A model generated the notes under the pieces. That model saw only the letters and a program-made list of their open reading frames with translations. It made no database searches and was not told the DNA's origin. A program made the position numbers and the translations under genes. Positions 1 through 7,748 of a DNA stretch of 64,000 nucleotides are shown here, piece by piece. This DNA is from Brenneria goodwinii (GTDB taxonomy: Bacteria > Pseudomonadota > Gammaproteobacteria > Enterobacterales > Enterobacteriaceae), in the NCBI RefSeq assembly GCF_002291445.1, contig NZ_CP014137.1, positions 5,208,001 to 5,272,000 of the forward strand. Direction: 5' to 3'. The stretch's first letter is position 1. Each line of letters starts with the position of its first letter.

Positions 1-890
1 TCGCCGTCGGGGTGCGTTTTGACGATCGCACCACCAATAATCTGGAAAAATATTGCCCTGACGCCACGGTCCTGCACATTGATATCGATCCGGCGTCGAT
101 CTCCAAAACCGTCGCCGCGGATATTCCGATCGTCGGCGACGCCAAACAGGTATTAACCCTGATGCTGGAACTGCTGGCGCAGGATGAGGCTCAGCAGCAG
201 TTCGATGCATTGCGCGACTGGTGGCAGAATATCGAGCAGTGGCGGGCCCGTCATTGCCTGAAATATAGCCAGGAGGGCGATAGCATAAAACCGCAGGCGG
301 TGATCGAAACCCTATATCGTCTGACGAAGGGCGATGCTTATGTGGCCTCGGATGTGGGTCAGCATCAGATGTTTACCGCGCTTTATTATCCCTTCGATCT
401 TCCGCGTCATTGGGTTAATTCCGGCGGTTTGGGCACCATGGGATTCGGCTTGCCCGCCGCATTGGGCATTAAGCTGGCGCTGCCGGAAGAAACGGTTGTC
501 TGCGTAACCGGCGACGGCAGTATCCAGATGAATATCCAGGAGCTTTCTACCGCGTTGCAATATGATTTGCCGATTGTGGTGGTTAATCTGAACAACCGTT
601 TCCTCGGTATGGTGAAGCAGTGGCAGGATATGATTTATTCCGGTCGTCACTCCAGTTCGTATATGGAATCACTGCCGGATTTCGTTAAGCTGGCCGAAGC
701 CTATGGTCATATCGGTATTTCCATCAACACGCCTGACGAGTTGGAAAGCAAGCTGGCGCAGGCGCTGGCGCAAAAGCATCGTCTGGTGTTTGTGGATGTT
801 AAAGTCGACAGCAACGAGCACGTTTATCCCATGCAGATCCGCGGTGGCGGGATGGATGAAATGTGGCTAAGCAAAACGGAGAGGACCTGA
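1..890 (+). CDS. ilvI: Acetolactate synthase III large subunit, C-terminal part
   Basis: The open frame enters from the left edge (first full codon at 3), so about 296 C-terminal residues are visible and the true start lies outside. The enzyme condenses two pyruvates to 2-acetolactate, or pyruvate with 2-oxobutyrate, in isoleucine and valine synthesis, using thiamine diphosphate, FAD and Mg. The ThDP/Mg signature is visible as GDGSIQMN followed about 25 residues later by NLNNRF. The tail YPMQIRGGGMDEMW is typical of enterobacterial IlvI. ilvH follows after 2 bp, so the two subunits are translated from one message. The regulatory leader is not in the window. Confidence 0.95.
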   Translation, partial: AVGVRFDDRTTNNLEKYCPDATVLHIDIDPASISKTVAADIPIVGDAKQVLTLMLELLAQDEAQQQFDALRDWWQNIEQWRARHCLKYSQEGDSIKPQAVIETLYRLTKGDAYVASDVGQHQMFTALYYPFDLPRHWVNSGGLGTMGFGLPAALGIKLALPEETVVCVTGDGSIQMNIQELSTALQYDLPIVVVNLNNRFLGMVKQWQDMIYSGRHSSSYMESLPDFVKLAEAYGHIGISINTPDELESKLAQALAQKHRLVFVDVKVDSNEHVYPMQIRGGGMDEMWLSKTERT

Positions 891-892
891 TC

Positions 893-1384
893 ATGCGGCG
901 GATTTTATCGGTATTACTTGAAAATGAATCAGGTGCATTGTCGCGTGTCGTCGGCCTGTTCTCTCAGCGTGGCTACAATATCGAAAGTTTGACCGTTGCG
1001 CCCACTGACGATCCCACGCTATCGCGCATGACCATTCAAACGGTCGGCGACGAAAAAGCGTTGGAGCAGATAGAGAAACAACTGCATAAGCTGGTGGATG
1101 TCCTACGCGTGAGCGAACTGGGGCAGGGTTCTCACGTTGAGCGTGAAATCATGCTGGTGAAACTGCAGGCCACGGGCTATGGCCGAGAAGAGGTCAAACG
1201 TTGCGCGGAGATTTTCCGTGGGCAGATTGTCGATGTCACCACTTCTCTTTACACCGTACAGTTGGCGGGAACCAGCGACAAGCTGGATGCATTCCTTAAC
1301 GCGGTTCGCGAAGTGGCGGAGATTGTGGAAGTCGCGCGTTCGGGGATCGTCGGCGTATCCCGCGGCGATAAAATCATGCGCTAA
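893..1384 (+). CDS. ilvH: Acetolactate synthase III small regulatory subunit
   Basis: A 163-residue protein, the same length as E. coli IlvH. The start ATG at 893 follows an AGAGGA Shine-Dalgarno element; an upstream GTG in frame at 863 would overlap ilvI and is less likely. An N-terminal ACT domain (about residues 4-75, with SVLLENESGALSRV and RGYNIESL) binds valine for feedback control, and the C-terminal domain contacts IlvI. It stabilises and activates the large subunit and gives valine sensitivity. A strong intrinsic terminator at 1412-1447 ends the ilvIH transcript. Confidence 0.96.
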   Translation: MRRILSVLLENESGALSRVVGLFSQRGYNIESLTVAPTDDPTLSRMTIQTVGDEKALEQIEKQLHKLVDVLRVSELGQGSHVEREIMLVKLQATGYGREEVKRCAEIFRGQIVDVTTSLYTVQLAGTSDKLDAFLNAVREVAEIVEVARSGIVGVSRGDKIMR

Positions 1385-1411
1385 GGCTATTTTTTCGCTG
1401 ATTTTTCGTTT

Positions 1412-1447
1412 AAGAGGCCCGATAATTGCGTCGGGCCTCTTAATTTT
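1412..1447 (+). terminator. Intrinsic terminator after ilvH
   Basis: Arms AAGAGGCCCGA (1412-1422) and TCGGGCCTCTT (1431-1441) form a perfect 11-bp stem with an 8-nt loop, followed by AATTTTTT. Confidence 0.9.
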
Positions 1448-1465
1448 TTCCGTCGATATCTTATA

Positions 1466-1592
1466 TATACCCAATAGATTTCGAGATGCAGGAAGGCGGC
1501 GACGCAGAGAATCCCTGGGAGCTTACACCAGTAAGTGACCGGGGTGAGCGAGGAAAGCCAACGCACCTGCAACTTGAAAGATGAAGGGTATA
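1466..1592. repeat. ERIC (intergenic repeat unit), full length
   Basis: The element runs from TATACCC at 1466 to GGGTATA at 1592, exactly 127 bp, the standard ERIC length. The centre AATCCCTGGGAGCTTACA and AGTAAGTGACCGGGGTGAG match the conserved ERIC core used for ERIC-PCR primers. The ends are imperfect inverted repeats. It sits between the ilvH terminator and cra. A second copy of the left terminus (TATACCCAATAGAT) begins at 1591 and overlaps the right end. Confidence 0.92.
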
Positions 1593-1759
1593 TACCCAAT
1601 AGATGACAACGTTCGGACGGGCGGTACTCTGAAATATTAAGCATATATGATAAAAGCGGTTGCTGTTCGAGGTTGTCTGCGGTTAGATCTACGCCATATC
1701 CATGATGAGCTTATGGTCATCGCTCTACTTATTTATCCGGCTTACTAAAGGGGTTACCA

Positions 1760-2764
1760 GTGAAACTGGATGAAATCGCGCGTCTTGCGGGTGTTTCACG
1801 CACTACAGCCAGTTATGTGATCAATGGAAAAGCAAAACAGTATCGCGTCAGCGATAAGACCGTTGAAAAAGTCATGGCCGTGGTCAGAGAGCACAATTAT
1901 CACCCCAATGCCGTCGCCGCCGGGTTGCGTGCCGGACGCACGCGTTCTATCGGGCTGGTTATTCCCGATTTGGAAAATACCAGCTATACGCGGATAGCCA
2001 ATTATCTGGAGCGTCAGGCACGGCAACGTGGATATCAATTGTTGATTGCCTGCTCTGAAGATCAGCCTGATAACGAGATGCGCTGTATCGAACACCTGCT
2101 GCAACGTCAGGTCGATGCCATCATCGTATCGACGGCGTTACCGCCTGAGCACCCGTTCTATCAGCGTTGGGCGAAGGATAGCTTGCCGATTATCGCGCTG
2201 GACCGGGCATTGGATCGCGAACACTTTACCAGTGTGGTGGGCGCCGATCTTGAAGATGCTGAAATGCTGGCGCGGGAGCTGAGAAAAATTCCGGCCGAAT
2301 CCGTTCTTTATCTGGGCGCCTTACCCGAGCTTTCCGTCAGTTTCCTGCGTGAACAGGGTTTTCGCCAGGCCTGGGCTGACGATCCCCGCGAAGTGCAATA
2401 CCTGTATGCCAACAGTTATGAACGCGGAGTGGCGTCGGCGGTATTTGCCGAATACCTTAAAGATCATCCGATGCCCAAGGCGCTATTCACCACCGCTTTC
2501 CCGCTGTTGCAAGGCGTGATGGATGTGACGTTGAAAATGAGCGGACGCTTGCCGAATAATCTGGCGATTGCCACCTTTGGCGATAATGAACTGCTGGATT
2601 TTCTGGAGTGTCCCGTTTTGTCTGTCGCCCAGCGTCACCGTGAAGTGGCCGAGCGCGTGCTGGAACTGGTATTGGCGAGTCTGGACGAGCCGAAAAAGCC
2701 GAAACCGGGGCTTAACCGTATCCGCCGTAACCTCTATCGCCGGGGTTCGCTAAGCCGACGTTAA
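1760..2764 (+). CDS. cra: Catabolite repressor/activator Cra (FruR)
   Basis: A 334-residue LacI/GalR-family regulator that binds DNA as a tetramer and releases it on binding fructose-1-phosphate. It represses glycolytic genes and activates gluconeogenic genes. The N-terminal helix-turn-helix MKLDEIARLAGVSRTTASYV and hinge (residues 1-60) are essentially those of E. coli Cra, and a periplasmic-binding-protein-like sensor domain follows. The GTG start at 1760 follows AAGGGG. Its position after ilvIH is the E. coli order. An 8-bp hairpin at 2779-2805 lies just after the stop but has no T-run. Confidence 0.96.
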   Translation: MKLDEIARLAGVSRTTASYVINGKAKQYRVSDKTVEKVMAVVREHNYHPNAVAAGLRAGRTRSIGLVIPDLENTSYTRIANYLERQARQRGYQLLIACSEDQPDNEMRCIEHLLQRQVDAIIVSTALPPEHPFYQRWAKDSLPIIALDRALDREHFTSVVGADLEDAEMLARELRKIPAESVLYLGALPELSVSFLREQGFRQAWADDPREVQYLYANSYERGVASAVFAEYLKDHPMPKALFTTAFPLLQGVMDVTLKMSGRLPNNLAIATFGDNELLDFLECPVLSVAQRHREVAERVLELVLASLDEPKKPKPGLNRIRRNLYRRGSLSRR

Positions 2765-2778
2765 CTCTGCCTTTTATT

Positions 2779-2805
2779 GCGCCATATGACGGGAAAGTAT
2801 GGCGC
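2779..2805 (+). terminator. Hairpin after cra (possible weak terminator)
   Basis: GCGCCATA (2779-2786) pairs with TATGGCGC (2798-2805) around an 11-nt loop. No T-run follows, so termination is uncertain. Its position argues against a start for the next gene inside it. Confidence 0.4.
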
Positions 2806-2848
2806 CTGCTTGCAATGGATCGCGACATTCATAAATCAGCAAATCAGT

Positions 2849-4102
2849 ATGTCAGAAATTAATCAGGCCAGCTTCAAGCTATCGCCGGAAAAAAACCTTT
2901 CGCAAGAGCAGTCCGCGTTAAAACGCAGTATTGAAACATTCCTGAATACGCATCGACATGATCAACATGCTTTTTTTGTTATTCACGGCGAAGCCGGCAC
3001 CGGTAAAAGCGTTTTGTTGAATTCCATTTTCTGCGATCTGCAGACCCATGCTCGTCTGCAGCCGCAGCACCCTCTTTACGGCAGCGAAAACTACCTGCTG
3101 GTCAATCATCCTGAGATGCTTAAGGCTTATAAAAATGCGACGGATAACCAGCCGAGCCTGAGGAAAAAGGACTATGAACGGCCGACCACGTTCATCAATC
3201 GCATGGATAAACGGGGGGCGATAGCCGATATCGTTCTGGTCGATGAGGCGCATCTGCTACTGACCCGGCGCGACAGCTATAACCACTTTTTCCAGGATAA
3301 TCATTTGGATGAGATTATCCGCCTGTCCCGGATTGTGATTCTGGTTTTTGATGAACAGCAGGTGCTGAAATTCAAGAGTCTATGGAGTGAAAGCCAACTG
3401 TCGCGCATGATGAACCGGTGGCCGCATGATGTTTATGTGTTGCGGCATCAGTTCAGAATGCGGGCTGATGCGGCGGTTCAGCACTGGATCCGCTGTTTTT
3501 GCCGGCGCAAGCTACCACCCCTGCCGTCTTCCGCTATGAATCATAGGGAAGGCGCTTTCGAAATCAGGGTATTCGATGACGCTCTGGCGATGTATGACGC
3601 GGTGAAAGAAAAAAACGCTTTCAGCGGGTTGTCGAGAATGCTGTCAACTTACGATTACCCTTATCGGCTGGACGGACAGGACTATTTTATTGAGGAAGGG
3701 CGATTTCGTTTGCGCTGGGATCGCTCGAAGCCCAACGAACGCTTGCCGTGGGCGGAGCGCGCAGACACCATTGACGAAGTGGGGTCGGTATATACCGTTC
3801 AGGGATTTGACCTGAACTATGTCGGCCTGATCCTGGGGCCGTCCGTGGCCTGGGATGAACAGCGCGAGGCGATTGTGCTCGATCCCGCCAGATACGAGGA
3901 CAGCGCCGCTTTTCAGGGCAAAGCCTTGATCGATAATAGCGAGGCGGTGAAAGAGCGCATCATGCTCAATGCTATCAATGTGTTGATGACCCGCGCCATC
4001 CATGGCCTCTATCTTTATGCTCATGATGTAAAACTGCGTGCAAAACTCATGTCGCTACAGCAAAAGGCACGCATTAATGGAGATAACAATGACTGCAACT
4101 GA
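2849..4102 (+). CDS. DUF2075 (COG3410) P-loop ATPase, helicase-like
   Basis: A protein of about 417 residues resembling the DUF2075 family, a superfamily-1-helicase-like P-loop group of unknown role. Visible motifs in order: Walker A GEAGTGKSV, Walker B VLVDEAH, a sensor-like LVFDEQQ, LRHQFRM, SVYTVQGFDLNYVG and a C-terminal NVLMTRAIHGLYLY that matches helicase motif VI. The start is uncertain: ATG 2849 avoids the hairpin after cra, while ATG 2786 lies inside it; neither has a good ribosome site. The stop overlaps the next gene by 14 bp, so the two are co-translated. E. coli lacks both genes here. A defence or translation-quality role would be speculation. Confidence 0.75.
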   Translation: MSEINQASFKLSPEKNLSQEQSALKRSIETFLNTHRHDQHAFFVIHGEAGTGKSVLLNSIFCDLQTHARLQPQHPLYGSENYLLVNHPEMLKAYKNATDNQPSLRKKDYERPTTFINRMDKRGAIADIVLVDEAHLLLTRRDSYNHFFQDNHLDEIIRLSRIVILVFDEQQVLKFKSLWSESQLSRMMNRWPHDVYVLRHQFRMRADAAVQHWIRCFCRRKLPPLPSSAMNHREGAFEIRVFDDALAMYDAVKEKNAFSGLSRMLSTYDYPYRLDGQDYFIEEGRFRLRWDRSKPNERLPWAERADTIDEVGSVYTVQGFDLNYVGLILGPSVAWDEQREAIVLDPARYEDSAAFQGKALIDNSEAVKERIMLNAINVLMTRAIHGLYLYAHDVKLRAKLMSLQQKARINGDNNDCN

Positions 4103-4610
4103 GGTGCTATGGATCGACGACCAGCGGATGAAACAGGTTTCTCATCATGTCGAGACCATTGATGAGGGTGTTAAAGCGGTGGTCGAACAGATGTTTGCCG
4201 TTATTGACGAGATGAAAGATTCGGGGCTTGCCGCGATTCAGCTCGGTATTCCGCAACGCATCGTCGTGATAGATATGGCCGATGAGCATGGTAAACGTCA
4301 ACGTCTGGCTTTGATTAACCCACAGATAACCGAATTCTCGCAAGAGAAGACATCTCATCTGGAATTGTGTTCCTCCATTCCGGGACATCCTATGCCGGCG
4401 GAGCGTTCAAAACGGGTAAAAGTGACATTCCTCGATCTGGACGGCAACGCGCAAGAGATTGACGCCGGAGGGGAGTTCGCCGTGTGTCTGCAACATGAGA
4501 TCGATCATCTGGACGGCCTGTCGCTTATCGACAATCTGTCTGACCTGAAACGCAACCGCCTCAAGGCGCAGCTTGCCAAACTGCGCCGTAAGACGGCTTC
4601 ACGCCAGTGA
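4089..4610 (+). CDS. Peptide deformylase-like protein, divergent
   Basis: A 173-residue protein starting at ATG 4089 behind GGAG. Deformylases remove the formyl group from nascent N-terminal methionine with a Cys-His-His-bound metal. Motif III QHEIDHLDG (residues 135-143) is intact, giving H136, H140 and catalytic E137. Motif II, normally EGCLS, reads ELCSS (92-96), keeping the Cys94 ligand. Motif I, normally GxGxAAxQ, reads DSGLAAIQ, keeping Gln51 but lacking the first Gly. All catalytic and metal residues are therefore present, but the substrate loop is altered. It is probably a second, specialised deformylase; the housekeeping def is usually elsewhere, next to fmt. It is coupled to the DUF2075 gene. 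Confidence 0.8.
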   Translation: MTATEVLWIDDQRMKQVSHHVETIDEGVKAVVEQMFAVIDEMKDSGLAAIQLGIPQRIVVIDMADEHGKRQRLALINPQITEFSQEKTSHLELCSSIPGHPMPAERSKRVKVTFLDLDGNAQEIDAGGEFAVCLQHEIDHLDGLSLIDNLSDLKRNRLKAQLAKLRRKTASRQ

Positions 4611-4638
4611 CGCCCGGCATCCGGATGCGCGCGGGGAA

Positions 4639-5112
4639 TTAATTCGCGTGCCGCCTGTTGGTATGATGAAACTGCGTGGGTAACGTGACTCTGAATAGCC
4701 GGCGGCAGTATTCCAGAAAATAGCCGTACAGCACGCCCATCACCATGGAAACAACCGCATTGCTGGCAACGGCGGTCAGCATTTGTGATGAATCGACTCC
4801 GATATACCAAAGAATGGCGAAATAAACCGGAGACTGAAAGCTGACATACGCGAACAGGTCGGCAAGGTTGCGTATCAGTAAATGTGCGGAGATATGGCGC
4901 TTAGCCATGCTAAGCACCCGATCGCGGTAGAGGCCATAGGGCCAGGCAACAACAATATTGACTGGAATGGACAGCAGGCGGGAAGAGAACGATTGTTCGA
5001 AACTCATGCCAGACAGCCCTATCTCAATCACCATACCGGTGATGAAACAGTAAACGACTAACGCAAAGGTATCTGCGGTGGCATTACGTAATCGTGATGT
5101 AGGGGAAAACAT
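4639..5112 (-). CDS. alaE: L-alanine exporter AlaE
   Basis: A 157-residue inner-membrane protein very close to E. coli AlaE along its length, with SGMSFEQSF, IPVNIVVAWPYGLYRD, YVSFQSPVYFAI and YGYFLEYCRRLF. AlaE exports L-alanine using the proton motive force and protects cells from alanine overload. Four hydrophobic segments are visible. The start ATG at 5112 follows GGAG; the reading frame stays open for 26 more codons upstream but homology begins at MFSPTSRL. It converges with the deformylase-like gene 28 bp away. In E. coli alaE is far from this locus, so here it is relocated. In E. coli it is controlled by Lrp and alanine; no Lrp site could be judged by eye. Confidence 0.9.
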   Translation of the reverse strand: MFSPTSRLRNATADTFALVVYCFITGMVIEIGLSGMSFEQSFSSRLLSIPVNIVVAWPYGLYRDRVLSMAKRHISAHLLIRNLADLFAYVSFQSPVYFAILWYIGVDSSQMLTAVASNAVVSMVMGVLYGYFLEYCRRLFRVTLPTQFHHTNRRHAN

Positions 5113-5914
5113 ACCAACCAACTCCAGTTTCAGGTAGTGAAGCGAACAAAAATCAGAGTAAAGATGTAATGCTGGTTTTTTGTTTTGCATTTAAAATTTT
5201 GAGTAGTGTACATCACTGCCATATCGCTTAATAAGTAGCTAAAAATATTTATTTTTGACCTTGCGGTCAGCTTTATCGCTACTTTATTTTTAGCAATGCA
5301 AGGAATCGCTAGTTTATGGCGCAATGATTGTTAAAGTACTTTTTAAACAATGGGTTGTCGTTTTTTATCCAAGTTGTTGCATGTGTATGGACGTATTAAT
5401 GGAAAGGGAATAATGCGGGGAGGATAATAAATGGCTGGAATAGGCTATCCGATTTTTAACGCCGGCGGTCAGATGTTAAAAGAGACTAATTAATCTGTTT
5501 ATATAAACAGTGTTTTTATTTCCTCTGGTCGAAAAGTTGGCAAAGCAAAAATGTAAATTAATGTCTAGCCGATGATTAATAAGGACGCGATAGCAGGAAT
5601 ATCAAAAATGTGACGTTGAGCAAAGGTTGCCAATAGCAGTATAATTGCCCCTATGAGCGCAAGCCTTGTCAGTTAAGGCCTGAGGCAAGCTAAGACTATT
5701 CCGGAAATATTTATATTTGGTATCAGTCTGTGACATTAAAAATAATCATCTGATGCGGATTTATTGCTATATTTTTATGCAAAGTTATTTTCTTAGTGAA
5801 TTTTCCTCAAATTTTCATGACGTTAATCTTTATTAATTATCCAACCTTCTTTTTTTTACCCTCATGTCAGCTCAAATTCATGCAGAAATAATTCCAAAGC
5901 ACACCCGCTCTGGC
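5113..5914. other. AT-rich gene-free region between alaE and mraZ
   Basis: About 800 bp without a convincing gene. The longest frame, 64 codons on the minus strand upstream of alaE, has no recognisable features. It must hold the alaE promoter at its left. It also holds an isolated promoter-like sequence at 5616-5645 on the + strand. The rest shows no repeat or structure that I can recognise. Confidence 0.6.
5616..5645 (+). promoter_or_regulatory. Candidate sigma-70 promoter without an obvious gene
   Basis: TTGAGC (5616-5621), an 18-bp spacer and a perfect TATAAT (5640-5645). Only a 7-codon frame (ATG at 5653) and a small hairpin, GCCTT...AAGGC, follow directly. It could drive a small RNA or a long mraZ leader. 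Confidence 0.4.
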
Positions 5915-5944
5915 TTGACAAGGTTTTCATACCCTCCGTACACT
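5915..5944 (+). promoter_or_regulatory. Promoter of the dcw cluster (Pmra)
   Basis: TTGACA (5915-5920), 18-bp spacer, TACACT (5939-5944). The expected transcription start, about 5951, falls at the first MraZ repeat. Position and form match the single strong promoter of the E. coli mra cluster. Confidence 0.8.
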
Positions 5945-5951
5945 CTTCAAT

Positions 5952-5976
5952 GTGGGAATTTGTGGGATAAAGTGGC
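5952..5976 (+). promoter_or_regulatory. MraZ operator: three GTGGG-type repeats
   Basis: GTGGG (5952-5956), GTGGG (5962-5966) and GTGGC (5972-5976) are spaced by exactly 5 bp, the 10-bp-periodic direct repeat that MraZ binds to repress its own operon. They lie just downstream of the -10 box. Confidence 0.85.
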
Positions 5977-6005
5977 GAAAAAGGTTATGGAGGGGTAACT
6001 CAGGA

Positions 6006-6464
6006 ATGTTTCGTGGGGCTACGCTGGTTAACCTCGACAGCAAGGGGCGGCTCGCCGTACCCACTCGTTATCGGGAAACGCTGATCGAGGAGTCGCAAGG
6101 TCAAATGGTTTGCACCATTGATCTTCATCAGCCATGCCTGCTGCTTTACCCCTTGCCTGAGTGGGAAATTATTGAACAAAAGCTTTCCCGTCTGTCGAGT
6201 ATGGTTCCTGCCGAACGCCGTATTCAGCGTTTGCTGCTGGGACATGCCAGCGAATGTCAGATGGATAATGCAGGACGTTTATTAATCGCCAGTACGTTAC
6301 GGCAACACGCGGCTCTTACAAAAGAAGTGATGCTGGTCGGACAGTTCAACAAGTTTGAGCTGTGGGATGAACAGACTTGGTATCAACAAGTCAAGGATGA
6401 TATCGACGCAGAGCAGTCGGCTCAGGAACCGTTATCTGAGCGATTGCAGGACTTATCGCTATAG
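6006..6464 (+). CDS. mraZ: Transcriptional regulator MraZ
   Basis: A 152-residue protein with two AbrB-like/SpoVT folds, the same length as E. coli MraZ. It forms rings and represses the mra/dcw promoter. The start ATG 6006 (MFRGATLVNLDSKGRLAVPTRY) follows GGAGGGG at a long but workable distance; the frame is open 18 codons further, but those codons lie over the operator repeats. The conserved DxxGR signatures appear twice: DSKGRL and DNAGRLL. rsmH follows after 2 bp. Confidence 0.96.
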   Translation: MFRGATLVNLDSKGRLAVPTRYRETLIEESQGQMVCTIDLHQPCLLLYPLPEWEIIEQKLSRLSSMVPAERRIQRLLLGHASECQMDNAGRLLIASTLRQHAALTKEVMLVGQFNKFELWDEQTWYQQVKDDIDAEQSAQEPLSERLQDLSL

Positions 6465-6466
6465 TC

Positions 6467-7408
6467 ATGCCGGAAAATTATAAACACACAACCGTACTGT
6501 TGGATGAAGCCGTTAACGGTCTGAACATCCGCAGCAACGGAATCTATATAGACGGCACGTTTGGCCGTGGCGGTCACTCCCGCCTTATTCTTTCCCAATT
6601 GGGACCAGAAGGACGCCTGCTGGCTATCGATCGCGATCCTCAGGCTATTGAGGCCGCCAAATCGATAGACGATCCCCGGTTTTCTATTATTCACGGCCCG
6701 TTTTCCGCACTGGCCGACTACATGGCGGAACGCGACCTTACCGGTCGCATTGATGGTGTATTGCTGGATTTAGGGGTTTCTTCTCCGCAGCTTGACGACC
6801 CTGAACGCGGTTTCTCATTTATGCGTGACGGTCCGCTGGATATGCGCATGGATCCCACCCGTGGGGTGTCGGCGGCGGAATGGTTAATGAACGCGGAAGC
6901 GGAAGACATCGCCTGGGTATTAAAAACCTTCGGTGAAGAGCGCTTTGCCAAGCGTATTGCCCGCGCCATTGTGGAACGTAATCGTACCGAGCCGATGACG
7001 CGAACCAAAGAGCTGGCGGAATTGATTGCCGCCGCCAGTCCGATTCGCGAAAAGCACAAACATCCGGCGACGCGCAGTTTTCAGGCTATCCGCATTTATA
7101 TCAACAGCGAGCTGGAAGAGATTGAGCAGGCATTGAACGGCGCGTTGAGCGTATTGGCTCCGCATGGCCGTCTGTCGGTCATTAGCTTTCACTCTCTGGA
7201 AGACAGAATTGTGAAGCGCTTTATTCGTCATCAGAGTCGTGGTCCACAGGTACCGGCGGGCATGCCGTTGACGGAAGAGCAGTTGCGCAGCCAGGGCGGG
7301 CAAACGCTTAAGCCGGTAGGAAAAATGATGCCTTCCGCTGAAGAGGTGGCTGAAAATCCGCGGGCGCGTAGCTCAGTCCTGCGGTTTGCCGAGAGGCTGC
7401 CGGCATGA
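6467..7408 (+). CDS. rsmH: 16S rRNA m4C1402 methyltransferase RsmH
   Basis: A 313-residue SAM-dependent methyltransferase (former MraW) that N4-methylates C1402 in the ribosomal P site. The SAM-binding motif DGTFGRGGHS (residues 24-33) and the downstream LLDLGVSSPQLDDPERGFSF and VISFHSLEDRIVK are family hallmarks. Length equals the E. coli protein. Its stop overlaps the ftsL start (ATGA at 7405-7408), so expression is coupled to the division genes. Confidence 0.97.
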   Translation: MPENYKHTTVLLDEAVNGLNIRSNGIYIDGTFGRGGHSRLILSQLGPEGRLLAIDRDPQAIEAAKSIDDPRFSIIHGPFSALADYMAERDLTGRIDGVLLDLGVSSPQLDDPERGFSFMRDGPLDMRMDPTRGVSAAEWLMNAEAEDIAWVLKTFGEERFAKRIARAIVERNRTEPMTRTKELAELIAAASPIREKHKHPATRSFQAIRIYINSELEEIEQALNGALSVLAPHGRLSVISFHSLEDRIVKRFIRHQSRGPQVPAGMPLTEEQLRSQGGQTLKPVGKMMPSAEEVAENPRARSSVLRFAERLPA

Positions 7409-7725
7409 TAGGCAATGAGCGCCACGGTCTGGTTGGGGTGATCGGCGAGGATCTGCTGCGTAACGCCAAGATCCCGATGTTGCTGATGATCGCGGTGTTG
7501 ATCTCTGCGGTGTTTGTCGTGACGACGGCGCACAAAACGCGCCTGTTGACCGCAGAGCGTGAACATCTGCTGCTGGAGCGCGATGCGCTGGATATTGAAT
7601 GGCGTAACCTGATTCTGGAAGAGAATTCGTTAGGAGATCATAGCCGCGTTGAGCGGATCGCGACGGAAAAACTGCAAATGGGACATGTTGATCCGTCACA
7701 GGAAAATATTGTGGTTAAGCAATGA
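7405..7725 (+). CDS. ftsL: Cell division protein FtsL
   Basis: A 106-residue bitopic membrane protein. A short cytoplasmic N-terminus is followed by a transmembrane helix (about residues 23-42, IPMLLMIAVLISAVFVV) and a periplasmic leucine-zipper-like coiled coil (about 45-80). It forms the FtsQLB complex that recruits and activates FtsW and FtsI at the septum. The ATG overlaps the rsmH stop codon, and ftsI starts 23 bp after its end. Confidence 0.95.
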   Translation: MIGNERHGLVGVIGEDLLRNAKIPMLLMIAVLISAVFVVTTAHKTRLLTAEREHLLLERDALDIEWRNLILEENSLGDHSRVERIATEKLQMGHVDPSQENIVVKQ

Positions 7726-7748
7726 ACTAAACAGGCATCCAATTAAGC

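Noticed and set aside
1387..1644. Frames across the ilvH-cra spacer
   Set aside because: They translate the terminator and the ERIC element, not a gene.
5130..5324. 64-codon minus-strand frame upstream of alaE
   Set aside because: AT-rich, low-complexity product overlapping the alaE start region; no support.
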